Origin: Rhizobium sp. NFR07
GTDB lineage: Bacteria > Pseudomonadota > Alphaproteobacteria > Rhizobiales > Rhizobiaceae
Reading direction: 5' to 3'
NCBI RefSeq assembly: GCF_900111905.1
Contig: NZ_FOKM01000012.1
Coordinates: 1-64,000, forward strand
DNA: 64,000 nucleotides
Shown here: piece by piece, positions 1-7,225 of the stretch
Layout of the letters: the number at the start of each line of letters is the position of its first letter
Numbering within the stretch: position 1 is the stretch's first letter
Translations under genes and position numbers: made by a program
The notes under the pieces: generated by a model
Database searches by the model: none
Told to the model about the DNA's origin: nothing
What the model saw: only the letters and a program-made list of their open reading frames with translations

Positions 1-171
1 GTTGCCGACCGCGGCGCTTCGATCCGCGTTCCGCACTCCTTCGTGAACAACGGCTACAAGGGTTACCTCGAAGACCGTCGTCCGAACTCGCAGGGCTGCC
101 CCTACCAGATCGCTTCCCAGGTTCTGAAGACGATTTCGGAAGTCCCGACCGCAAAGTCCGCAGCCGCCTGA
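1..171 (+). CDS. glnII: Glutamine synthetase II, C-terminal end (partial)
   Basis: The reading frame is open at the left edge of the window and ends in TGA at 169-171, giving the last 56 residues. It contains GASIRVP and GYLEDRRPNSQGCPYQIAS, which match the C-terminal ATP/ammonium-site region of eukaryotic-type (GSII) glutamine synthetases such as rhizobial GlnII. The enzyme condenses glutamate and ammonia to glutamine in the cytoplasm. A strong terminator follows 28 bases after the stop. Its closeness to the pyrimidine and urea genes fits a nitrogen-assimilation role, although it is a separate transcription unit. The start and promoter lie outside the window. Confidence 0.9.
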   Translation, partial: VADRGASIRVPHSFVNNGYKGYLEDRRPNSQGCPYQIASQVLKTISEVPTAKSAAA

Positions 172-198
172 TAGGCTGCCAGTCTCCCAAGACGGAAA

Positions 199-226
199 AC
201 GCCGGCCTCAGCGCCGGCGTTTTTTT
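199..226 (+). terminator. Rho-independent terminator of glnII
   Basis: An 8-bp perfect stem (ACGCCGGC at 199-206 pairing with GCCGGCGT at 213-220) with a 6-base loop is followed by an uninterrupted run of T. It sits just after the glnII stop codon. Confidence 0.9.
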
Positions 227-270
227 GCGGTGATGGTGGTGATCGTTTCGGCATGCCGTTTCCGAGCGAT

Positions 271-397
271 CCCCTCACCAACAAAATCTAAGACTTAGCT
301 ACGCTAAGAACTTGATTTTGTAACCTCTCCCCTTGTGGGAGAGAAAGCGATTTCAAGATCTTAGCGCAGCTAAGTCTTAGAAATCGCAAGTGAGGGG
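271..397. repeat. Palindromic intergenic element with nested hairpins
   Basis: The element is bounded by CCCCTCAC (271-278) and its reverse complement GTGAGGGG (390-397). Inside are two further hairpin-forming blocks built on the word CTAAGACTTAG and its relatives (around 287-318 and 350-384), separated by a CTCTCCCCTTGTGGGAGAG stem. It lies between two convergent transcription units. This looks like a rhizobial intergenic mosaic-type repeat; the family name was not verified. Confidence 0.6.
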
Positions 398-413
398 AAA
401 CGTCGCCCTGTGC

Positions 414-1052
414 CTACCGCGGCAGCAACCCACCCATGAACAACTGCTCCAGAAACCGCGCCGCGTCCTCGAACCGCCCCTCTCCCGCATAGGCCTGGCC
501 GAGCACCGCCCGCACCTGTACGTCAAAATCGGCATAATGCTGGGTCGTTGACCAGATCGAGAAGATCAGGTGGTAGGGATCACATTTAGCGATCTTGCCG
601 GTTCGCGTCCAGCTGCGGATCACCTCGGCCTTCTCGTCGACAAGCTCTTTCAGCGGACCTTTCAGCTCGTCCTCGATATGCGGCGCGCCCTGCAGCACTT
701 CGTTGGCGAAGAGCCGGCTTTCGCGCGGAAAGTCGCGCGCCATCTCCAGCTTGCGGCGGATATAGGAGCGGATCTCCGCCTCGGGATTTCCCTCCGCATC
801 GAGCGCCCTCAAGGGTTCCAACCATGTGGACAGCACCCGGTCGATCAACTGCCGGTGCATCGCGTCTTTTGTGCGGAAATAATAGAGAAGATTGGGCTTC
901 GACATGCCCGCCGCCTCGGCGATCTGGTCGATCGTCGAACCGCGAAAACCGTTGGCCGAGAACACGTCGAGCGCGGCTTCAAGGATGCGCTCTTCCTTCT
1001 CCTCCTGAATGCGGGTGCGCCGCTGCGTCTGAGCCGCCCTCGGGATGGCCAT
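414..1052 (-). CDS. rutR: TetR-family repressor, RutR-like
   Basis: This 212-residue protein has a TetR N-terminal helix-turn-helix (about residues 20-65, including TIDQIAEAAGMSKPNLLYYF) and a C-terminal ligand domain of the RutR/YcdC type. RutR-family proteins bind uracil or thymine and repress pyrimidine-degradation genes. It is divergent from the amidohydrolase-dihydropyrimidinase genes across a 258-bp gap that holds a RutR-like palindrome at 1152-1167. This supports local control of pyrimidine catabolism and possibly of itself. The exact effector is inferred. The start is the ATG at 1052, and the length is normal for the family. Confidence 0.85.
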   Translation of the reverse strand: MAIPRAAQTQRRTRIQEEKEERILEAALDVFSANGFRGSTIDQIAEAAGMSKPNLLYYFRTKDAMHRQLIDRVLSTWLEPLRALDAEGNPEAEIRSYIRRKLEMARDFPRESRLFANEVLQGAPHIEDELKGPLKELVDEKAEVIRSWTRTGKIAKCDPYHLIFSIWSTTQHYADFDVQVRAVLGQAYAGEGRFEDAARFLEQLFMGGLLPR

Positions 1053-1151
1053 TCGTCTTTTCGCCCTTCCTCATCCTGTCCGCAGAATATTAGAAAACAT
1101 CTGTCTCTTTGCCGATTTTCGACTTGAGTGATGCCACGGACATTGTAAGCT

Positions 1152-1167
1152 TTTACCAACCGGTCAA
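1152..1167. promoter_or_regulatory. Putative RutR operator
   Basis: TTTACCA-AC-CGGTCAA matches the known E. coli RutR palindrome TTGACCA-N2-TGGTCAA at 12 of 14 positions. It lies in the divergent promoter region between rutR and the amidohydrolase gene, as expected for an autoregulated repressor. Confidence 0.6.
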
Positions 1168-1310
1168 ATTATCTGCGACAAGCCAATCAAAGGCAATGCC
1201 GATCTCCGACGCCAGCAGGGCGAAGCACCTGAGGCCGACGGGAAAGACCATCGGGAACAACAAGCATGCTGCCGTCACGGCAGAGCGTGAAAACAGGTGA
1301 GGACTGACGA

Positions 1311-2564
1311 ATGGTGGCAGCACCAGGCGAGAATCTGCGCGTCAATGGCGACCGTCTCTGGGACTTGCTGATGGATATGGCGAAGATCGGCCCCGGCATT
1401 GCCGGCGGCAACAATCGCCAGACCCTGACGGATGCGGATGGCGAAGGCCGCCATATCTTCCAGAAATGGTGCGAGGCGGCCGGCATGACGGTGGCCACCG
1501 ACAAGATGGGCACGATGTTTGCCACCCGCCCCGGCACCGACCCGGATGCCTTGCCCGTCTATGTCGGCTCGCATCTCGACACCCAGCCGACCGGCGGCAA
1601 ATATGACGGTGTCCTCGGCGTACTCGCAGGACTGGAAGTCGTGCGTTCGATGAACGACCTCGGCATAAAGACAAAGCACCCGATCGTCGTGACCAACTGG
1701 GCAAACGAGGAAGGCGCCCGCTTCGCCCCCGCCATGCTCGCCTCTGGCGTCTTCGCCGGCATTCACACGCTCGATTATGCCTATGGCCGCAAGGATCCCG
1801 ACGGCAAGACCTATGGCGACGAGCTGAAACGGATCGGCTGGCTGGGCGAGGAAGAGGTCGGCGCCCGCAAGATGCACGCCTATTTCGAATATCACATCGA
1901 ACAGGGGCCGATCCTCGAAGCCGAGAACAAGCAGATCGGTGTGGTCACCCATTGCCAGGGTCTCTGGTGGCTGGAATTCACCCTGACCGGCAAGGAGGCC
2001 CATACCGGCTCGACGCCGATGGACATGCGCGTCAATGCCGGTCTCGCCTTCGGCCGCGTCCTGGAAATGGTGCAGGACGTGGCGATGGCCGAGCAGCCCG
2101 GCGCGGTCGCCGGCGTCGGCCAGGCATTCTTCTCGCCCAATTCCCGCAACGTCCTCCCCGGCAAGGTCGTCTTCACCGTCGACATGCGCACACCGAGCCA
2201 GGAGAAACTCGACCGCATGCGGGCCAAGGTGGAGACCGGCGCGAAGGAGATCTGCGACGCGCTCGGCGTCGGCTGTTCGGTGGAAGCCGTCGGCCATTTC
2301 GACCCGGTTACCTTCGACCCGACACTGGTCGGCCGGGTACGCGATGCTGCCGAAAAGCTCGGTTATTCGCATATGGACATCATCTCCGGCGCCGGCCACG
2401 ATGCCTGCTGGGCATCGAAGGTCGCGCCTTCGACGATGATCTTCTGCCCCTGCGTCGGCGGGCTTTCGCATAACGAAGCGGAAGAGATTTCCAGGGAATG
2501 GGCCACCGCCGGCTGCGACGTGCTCTTCCATGCGGTTGTGGAGACGGCGGAGATTGTGGAGTGA
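1311..2564 (+). CDS. N-carbamoyl-beta-alanine amidohydrolase (Zn-dependent M20 family)
   Basis: This 417-residue cytoplasmic metallo-amidohydrolase of the AmaB/beta-ureidopropionase/allantoate amidohydrolase group has the expected metal and substrate motifs: GSHLDTQ with KYDGVLGV (residues about 84-102), NEEGARF, the dimerisation/lid sequence EAHTGSTPMDMR, and GAGHDACW near the end. Together with the downstream dihydropyrimidinase it would convert N-carbamoyl-beta-alanine to beta-alanine, CO2 and ammonia, the last step of reductive pyrimidine degradation. AGGA precedes the ATG at a suitable distance. Allantoate or another N-carbamoyl amino acid is an alternative substrate, but the RutR-like regulator and dihydropyrimidinase neighbours favour the pyrimidine pathway. 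Confidence 0.85.
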   Translation: MVAAPGENLRVNGDRLWDLLMDMAKIGPGIAGGNNRQTLTDADGEGRHIFQKWCEAAGMTVATDKMGTMFATRPGTDPDALPVYVGSHLDTQPTGGKYDGVLGVLAGLEVVRSMNDLGIKTKHPIVVTNWANEEGARFAPAMLASGVFAGIHTLDYAYGRKDPDGKTYGDELKRIGWLGEEEVGARKMHAYFEYHIEQGPILEAENKQIGVVTHCQGLWWLEFTLTGKEAHTGSTPMDMRVNAGLAFGRVLEMVQDVAMAEQPGAVAGVGQAFFSPNSRNVLPGKVVFTVDMRTPSQEKLDRMRAKVETGAKEICDALGVGCSVEAVGHFDPVTFDPTLVGRVRDAAEKLGYSHMDIISGAGHDACWASKVAPSTMIFCPCVGGLSHNEAEEISREWATAGCDVLFHAVVETAEIVE

Positions 2565-3037
2565 CCGTCACGATTGCCATAGAGCAGCCGAAGCAGCCTG
2601 ATGTCGTCGCCCTGATCGAGCTTTCCGACGCCTACATGGCCTCGCTTTATCCGCCCGAAGGCAATTTCGCGGTCGATCTCGATGCCCTGTCACAGCCGGA
2701 TATTTCGTTTCTCGTTGCAAGATTGCACGGCAAGGCAGTCGGCTGCGGCGGCATCAAATGGTTTGGAGATGGCGGCGCCGAGCTGAAACGCATCTTCGTC
2801 CATGACGAAGCACGCGGCCACGGCGTCGGCCGGAAGATCATGGCCGAACTGGAAACGCTGGCAATCGCACGAAATGTCACCCGGCTTTTTCTCGAAACCG
2901 GCCCTCTGAACGTCGAGGCCGTCCGGATGTATGAGGCGCTCGGTTACTGCGTCTGCGGCCCGTTTGCGGATTACGAGGAAAATCCGCACAGCCTGTTCAT
3001 GACGAAGGATCTTAAACAGCGGGAGGCTGCCGAATGA
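2561..3037 (+). CDS. GNAT-family N-acetyltransferase
   Basis: This 158-residue protein has the acetyl-CoA binding signature RGHGVGRKI (around residues 88-96) and the closing GNAT strands (FLETGPLNVEAVRMYEALGY). The GTG start at 2561 overlaps the stop of the amidohydrolase as GTGA, indicating translational coupling. A longer in-frame ATG upstream (2498) would overlap the previous gene by 67 bases and gives a poor N-terminus, so it was not chosen. The substrate is unknown. Its place between the two pyrimidine enzymes suggests a linked but undefined acyl-transfer role. Confidence 0.75.
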   Translation: MTVTIAIEQPKQPDVVALIELSDAYMASLYPPEGNFAVDLDALSQPDISFLVARLHGKAVGCGGIKWFGDGGAELKRIFVHDEARGHGVGRKIMAELETLAIARNVTRLFLETGPLNVEAVRMYEALGYCVCGPFADYEENPHSLFMTKDLKQREAAE

Positions 3038-3092
3038 GCGCCTTCTTCGCATCGAAACCGAAAATAAGACGATCACCATCCGAGATGTTCAG

Positions 3093-3114
3093 TCCCTGAG
3101 ACCAGACGTCTCGG
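3093..3114 (+). other. Hairpin in the dihydropyrimidinase leader
   Basis: TCCCTGAGAC and GTCTCGGGA form a stem of about 9 bp with one bulged base and a 5-base loop, 36 bases before the ATG of the dihydropyrimidinase gene. There is no T-run, so it is not a classical terminator. It may be an RNA stabiliser, a processing site or a protein-binding palindrome; its function is unknown. Confidence 0.35.
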
Positions 3115-3149
3115 GAGATTGACTGCGGCACACGATAAGGGGAACAACC

Positions 3150-4604
3150 ATGGCCACGGTAATCAAGAACGGAACAATCGTCACCGCCGACCTGACCTAC
3201 AGGGCGGACGTGAAGATCGACGGGGGGAAGATCGTCGAGATCGGTCCTGACCTGAAGGGCGACGAGGTTCTCGATGCCTCCGGCTGTTATGTCATGCCGG
3301 GCGGCATCGACCCGCATGTCCATCTCGAAATGCCTTTCATGGGCACCTATTCCGCCGATGATTTCGACTCAGGCACCCGCGCGGCGCTTGCCGGCGGCAC
3401 GACCATGGTCGTCGATTTCTGCCTGCCTGACCCGGGCCAATCGTTGCTCGACGCGCTGAAGCGCTGGGACAACAAGGCGACCCGTGCGCATTGCGACTAT
3501 TCCTTCCACATGGCCGTCACCTGGTGGGGTGAACAGGTGTTCAGCGACATGAAGACGGTCGTTCAGGAGAAGGGCATCAACACCTTCAAGCATTTCATGG
3601 CCTATAAGGGCGCGCTGATGGTGAATGACGACGAGATGTTCGCCTCGTTCTCCCGCTGCGCCGAACTCGGCGCCCTGCCGCTCGTCCATGCAGAGAACGG
3701 CGACGTCGTCGCCGCCATGCAGCAGAAGCTGATGGACGAAGGCAATAATGGGCCTGAAGCCCATGCCTATTCGCGACCCGCTTCCGTCGAGGGCGAAGCC
3801 ACCAACCGCGCCATCATTATCGCCGACATGGCGGGCGTGCCGCTCTATGTCGTCCATACGTCCTGCGAACAGGCCCATGAGGCGATCCGCCGGGCGCGGC
3901 AGAACGGCATGCGGGTCTATGGCGAGCCGCTGATCCAGCACCTGACTCTCGACGAGAGCGAATATTTCGACAAGGACTGGGATCATTCCGCCCGCCGCGT
4001 CATGTCCCCGCCCTTCCGCAACAAGCAGCATCAGGACTCACTCTGGGCCGGCCTGTCGTCGGGCTCGCTGCAGGTCGTGGCGACCGACCACTGCGCCTTC
4101 ACCACCGACCAGAAGCGCACCGGACTGGGCGATTTTCGCAAGATCCCGAACGGCACCGGCGGGCTGGAAGATCGCCTGCCGATGCTCTGGACCTATGGTG
4201 TGGCGACCGGCCGCATCACCATGAACGAATTCGTCGCCGTCACCTCCACCAATATCGCCAAGATCCTCAACGTCTATCCGAGGAAGGGCGCGATCCTCGT
4301 CGGCGCCGATGCAGATATCGTCGTGCTCGATCCGAAGAAGTCGAAGACGATTTCGGCAAAGACCCAGCAATCGGCGATCGACTACAACGTTTTCGAAGGC
4401 AAAGAGGTGACCGGGCTGCCGCGCTATACGCTGACCCGCGGCATCGTCGCCGTCGAGGATGGCGAGATGAAGAGCCGCGAGGGTCACGGCCAGTTCGTCG
4501 CCCGCGAGCCCTACCCCGCCGTCAACACGGCTCTGTCTACCTGGAAAGAACTGACCGCGCCGCGCAAGGTGGAACGGTCAGGCATCCCGGCGAGTGGTGT
4601 GTGA
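3150..4604 (+). CDS. hydA: Dihydropyrimidinase / D-hydantoinase
   Basis: This 484-residue cyclic amidohydrolase carries the full set of binuclear zinc-site motifs: GGIDPHVHLEMPF (His pair), FKHFMAYKGAL with the Lys that is carboxylated in this family, LVHAENG, VVHTSCEQA and the catalytic-Asp motif ATDHCAF. It opens dihydrouracil, dihydrothymine or hydantoin rings to N-carbamoyl amino acids, which are the substrate of the enzyme encoded at 1311-2564. It starts at ATG 3150 behind AAGGGGAA. It follows the amidohydrolase and GNAT genes with a 112-bp gap that contains a hairpin. The dihydropyrimidine dehydrogenase needed for the first pathway step is not in this window. Confidence 0.92.
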   Translation: MATVIKNGTIVTADLTYRADVKIDGGKIVEIGPDLKGDEVLDASGCYVMPGGIDPHVHLEMPFMGTYSADDFDSGTRAALAGGTTMVVDFCLPDPGQSLLDALKRWDNKATRAHCDYSFHMAVTWWGEQVFSDMKTVVQEKGINTFKHFMAYKGALMVNDDEMFASFSRCAELGALPLVHAENGDVVAAMQQKLMDEGNNGPEAHAYSRPASVEGEATNRAIIIADMAGVPLYVVHTSCEQAHEAIRRARQNGMRVYGEPLIQHLTLDESEYFDKDWDHSARRVMSPPFRNKQHQDSLWAGLSSGSLQVVATDHCAFTTDQKRTGLGDFRKIPNGTGGLEDRLPMLWTYGVATGRITMNEFVAVTSTNIAKILNVYPRKGAILVGADADIVVLDPKKSKTISAKTQQSAIDYNVFEGKEVTGLPRYTLTRGIVAVEDGEMKSREGHGQFVAREPYPAVNTALSTWKELTAPRKVERSGIPASGV

Positions 4605-4656
4605 CGTGGAGCCATTTCGCACGGCCCGTCCTGCCGTCTTGAGCATATGCCTGCCG

Positions 4657-5070
4657 TCACCCCGGCACCAGACCGTCCAGTTCGGGCAGCAGCACCACGC
4701 TTTCCTGTTCGTTGGGATCGGTCCGGGCGATGACCGCCGTGGTCGGACTGTCGGAGGCATTGGCGGGCAGATGGGGAATTCCGGCCGGGATGTACATCAT
4801 CTCTCCGGCATGCAGCACGACATGGTTCTCGAGCCTGTCTCCGTACCACGTATGGGCGGAACCGGTGAGAACGTAGATGGCCGTTTCGTGGGATTGATGC
4901 AGATGCGCCTTGGCGCGCGCTCCCGGCGGCATGGTCAGCAGGTGCATGCAGATACCGGCAGATCCTACGCTCTGGGCCGAAATGCCCTCGAAATAACTCA
5001 GCCCCTGCTTCCCCTCGAAGGGAGAACCGGGCTTCACGATGCGGCAGGTGGGCTTTGACACGCTATCCAT
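4657..5070 (-). CDS. Cupin-domain protein
   Basis: This 137-residue single-cupin protein shows the two conserved cupin motifs: motif 1 AKAHLHQSHETAIYVLTGSAHTWYG with metal-ligand His residues and Glu, and motif 2 HAGEMMYIPAGIPHLPAN. An AGGAGA Shine-Dalgarno sequence lies 8 bases before ATG 5070. It is convergent with the dihydropyrimidinase gene and divergent from the small secreted-protein/ABC operon. Cupins of this size are either metal-dependent enzymes or small-molecule binding proteins. The substrate cannot be told from sequence. Confidence 0.75.
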   Translation of the reverse strand: MDSVSKPTCRIVKPGSPFEGKQGLSYFEGISAQSVGSAGICMHLLTMPPGARAKAHLHQSHETAIYVLTGSAHTWYGDRLENHVVLHAGEMMYIPAGIPHLPANASDSPTTAVIARTDPNEQESVVLLPELDGLVPG

Positions 5071-5126
5071 GGCAGGTGTTCTCCTCGCAGCGGAATGACA
5101 CCGGACTTTACCACAGAGGCTCGCAC

Positions 5127-5522
5127 TTGCGCCTCGGACATTTCATTACATCCGTCACGCGGCTTTGCCTGCCGACGATATTGATCGCCACTGCCGGCTG
5201 TGCCGGGACGGCCCAGGCCGCTAAATTTCTCGATGGCCCCTATGGAAGCAAGGAAGGCTGTATCTACGCAAAGACGGGCGAATCTTCCGGTGCCGAGGAT
5301 TTCCTGCTTCTCACCGACGCGCAGCTGACGACCGCCTTCTCCTTCTGCGAGTTCAAGGGTGCGGCCACCAGAACGAAGGATGGTTTTACCATCAGGGCGC
5401 AATGCGATGCGGAGGGTGAAACCGGGCCGGAACAGACCGCGACGCTGAGGAAATCTGCAAATGGCTATACCGTGAGCTTTCCGGATGGCACGACAATGGG
5501 ACCCATGCCGAAATGCCGCTGA
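5127..5522 (+). CDS. Small exported hypothetical protein
   Basis: This protein of about 131 residues begins with a basic then hydrophobic leader ending in GTAQA|A, a good Sec signal peptide if translation starts at TTG 5127. Upstream in-frame codons (GTG 5076, ATG 5055) would give a long tail before the leader and overlap the divergent cupin start. The mature part has four cysteines (GCIYA, SFCEF, AQCDA, PKCR), suggesting two disulfides in the periplasm. Its stop overlaps the ABC ATPase start by 10 bases, so it is probably the first gene of the importer operon. No family was recognised. Confidence 0.6.
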   Translation: MRLGHFITSVTRLCLPTILIATAGCAGTAQAAKFLDGPYGSKEGCIYAKTGESSGAEDFLLLTDAQLTTAFSFCEFKGAATRTKDGFTIRAQCDAEGETGPEQTATLRKSANGYTVSFPDGTTMGPMPKCR

Positions 5523-6310
5523 GTGATACTTCCTATTCGGTCGTTTCGGCCAGAAAACTCGGCCTGACCTTCGAGACCGGAGATGGCCCCGTCCACGCCC
5601 TGTCTGATGTCGACCTGGAGGTGAGACGAGGCGATTTCGTCTCCTTCATCGGCCCGTCCGGCTGTGGCAAGACGACGTTTCTGCGCGTCATCGCCGATCT
5701 CGAAACGGCAACTGCGGGAGACATCACCGTCAACGGCATGACGCCGGAAGACGCCCGAAAGTCGCGCTCCTACGGCTATGTCTTCCAGGCGCCTGCACTC
5801 TATCCCTGGCGCACGATCGAAAAGAACATCGCGCTGCCGCTGGAGATCATGAACTACACGGCAGCCGAGCGGAAAGAACGCATCGAGCGCACGCTCGACC
5901 TCGTCAACCTTGCCGGCTTCGGCAAGAAATACCCCTGGCAGCTCTCCGGCGGCATGCAGCAGCGCGCCTCGATCGCCCGCGCGCTGGCCTTCGATGCCGA
6001 CCTGCTCCTGATGGACGAACCCTTCGGCGCGCTCGACGAGATCGTCCGCGATCATCTGAACGAACAGCTGCTGAAACTCTGGGCGCGGACGCAAAAGACC
6101 ATTTGCTTCGTCACCCACTCGATCCCCGAGGCGGTCTACCTGTCGACCAAGATCGTCGTCATGTCCCCCCGCCCCGGCCGGGTCACCGATGTGATCGAAT
6201 CGACGTTGCCGAAAGAGCGCCCGCTGGAAATCCGCGAGAGCCCGGAGTTTCTGGCGATCGCCCACCGCGTGCGAGAGGGGTTGAGAGCGGGGCACAGTTA
6301 TGAGGAATAG
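5513..6310 (+). CDS. ABC transporter ATP-binding protein (SsuB/ThiZ type)
   Basis: This 265-residue ATPase has Walker A GPSGCGKTT (about residue 47), the Q-loop region YVFQAP, signature LSGGMQQR, Walker B LLLMDEPFGALDE and the switch His in FVTHSIPEA. This subgroup works with two membrane subunits and NMT1/THI5-like binding proteins to import nitrate, sulfonates, riboflavin or pyrimidine thiamine precursors. Here the partners are at 7225-10269. The neighbouring RutR-like regulator, dihydropyrimidinase and carbamoyl amidohydrolase suggest a pyrimidine or ureido substrate (inference). Confidence 0.85.
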   Translation: MPLSDTSYSVVSARKLGLTFETGDGPVHALSDVDLEVRRGDFVSFIGPSGCGKTTFLRVIADLETATAGDITVNGMTPEDARKSRSYGYVFQAPALYPWRTIEKNIALPLEIMNYTAAERKERIERTLDLVNLAGFGKKYPWQLSGGMQQRASIARALAFDADLLLMDEPFGALDEIVRDHLNEQLLKLWARTQKTICFVTHSIPEAVYLSTKIVVMSPRPGRVTDVIESTLPKERPLEIRESPEFLAIAHRVREGLRAGHSYEE

Positions 6311-6331
6311 TTGCGAAACGTGGGGCCAAGT

Positions 6332-6373
6332 CCCCCTCTGGCCTGCCGGCCATCTCCCCCACAAGGGGGGAGA
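6332..6373. repeat. Intergenic repeat, copy 1 of a family also found at 26986
   Basis: A 42-base block beginning CCCCCTCTGGCCTGCCGGCC and ending CACAAGGGGGGAGA is identical to the block at 26986-27027. It contains two palindromes (GGCC..GGCC and CTCCCCC..GGGGGGAG). It lies inside the ABC importer operon just after the ATPase gene. Confidence 0.8.
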
Positions 6374-6443
6374 ACACCCGCGGCAGCCCACCCGCTCCAT
6401 CCCGATGACTACGATAGGCGCACGGAGGGCGAGGCAGGTTAAG

Positions 6444-6480
6444 CCCCTCCCCCTTGTGGGGAGGGGTTGGGGAGGGGTTT
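6444..6480. repeat. Related C-rich/G-rich palindromic repeat
   Basis: CCCCTCCCCCTTGTGGGGAG followed by GGGTTGGGGAGGGG forms a hairpin and resembles the arm of the neighbouring repeat at 6332 in inverted orientation. It ends in a T-rich stretch just before the DUF559 gene. It probably marks the other end of the inserted segment. Confidence 0.6.
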
Positions 6481-6509
6481 TTTCCGCCAGCGATCGAGGA
6501 GGAATATGC

Positions 6510-6893
6510 ATGCCGCATTCCAATATCGATCCGAGAACCCGAACTCGCGCCAAGCGGTTGCGGCGGGAGCTGACCAAGGCCGAAACCGCCATGTGGAGCA
6601 TGTTACGGGACCTCCGACCTCTTGGTGCCCGCTTTAGGAGAGAAACGCCGATCGGCCCATACATCGCCGATTTTGCCTGGCTGTCGGCGCGCATCGTCGT
6701 TGAAGTCGATGGCGATAGCCATGAGACCGATCATGGCCGCAAGCATGACCAGAGGCGCGATACGTTCATGCGAAGCCAAGGCTTTACCATTCTGAGGTTC
6801 GACAATCTTCAGGTCCTCGACGGACCGGACTACGTCTTCATCACGATCGAGCAACACGTGTCGCCATTCCTTCACATGGAACCGGCCCCATGA
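6510..6893 (+). CDS. DUF559 (endonuclease-like fold) protein
   Basis: This 127-residue protein is of the DUF559 family, which is distantly related to the very-short-patch-repair/restriction-endonuclease fold. Visible motifs are RTRAKRLRRELTKAE, GARFRRETPIGPYIADF, IVVEVDGDSHE and ILRFDN. The Asp of YIADF and the Glu of VVEVDGD fit the catalytic D..ExD pattern. AGGAGG lies 7 bases before ATG 6510, which decides the start; longer in-frame starts run through the repeat. Its stop overlaps the next ATG (ATGA). It interrupts an ABC importer operon and is preceded by intergenic repeats, suggesting insertion as a unit. Its biological role is unknown. Confidence 0.85.
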   Translation: MPHSNIDPRTRTRAKRLRRELTKAETAMWSMLRDLRPLGARFRRETPIGPYIADFAWLSARIVVEVDGDSHETDHGRKHDQRRDTFMRSQGFTILRFDNLQVLDGPDYVFITIEQHVSPFLHMEPAP

Positions 6894-7225
6894 ACCCCGC
6901 CTTCCTCCTCTGGCTGGCCGGTGCCATGGCCGTTTTCCTCGCCGCCGCCACCGCGTCGCGGGCCTATATCGCCACCAGCAACATGCTCCTGCTGCTGTTT
7001 TCGCTGACGCTCTACTGCGTCGGAAACCTGATGATGGTGAAGCTGATGCGCGAGGGTGGGCTGGGACTGGCGATCTCGGCCTCGGCGATTGCGCAATTGC
7101 TGCTAATCAACGTCATCGCCGTCTTCATTTTCGGCGAAAAACTGAGTTCCACCCAGCTCGCCGGCGTCGGCCTCGGCGTCGCGGCCATGGTGCTGATGCT
7201 GTTTCCGATGGGAGCGAAAAGCTGA
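6890..7225 (+). CDS. Small four-helix membrane protein (DMT/EamA-like)
   Basis: This 111-residue protein is almost entirely four hydrophobic helices. Its last part (INVIAVFIFGEKLSSTQLAGVGLGVAAMVLM) has the FGE-L-x5-G-G pattern typical of EamA/SMR drug-metabolite transporters. The start overlaps the DUF559 stop (ATGA) and its own stop overlaps the permease start (TGATG), so it is embedded in the importer operon. It could be an accessory membrane subunit or an independent small exporter. I do not recognise a specific named family. Confidence 0.65.
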   Translation: MNPAFLLWLAGAMAVFLAAATASRAYIATSNMLLLLFSLTLYCVGNLMMVKLMREGGLGLAISASAIAQLLLINVIAVFIFGEKLSSTQLAGVGLGVAAMVLMLFPMGAKS

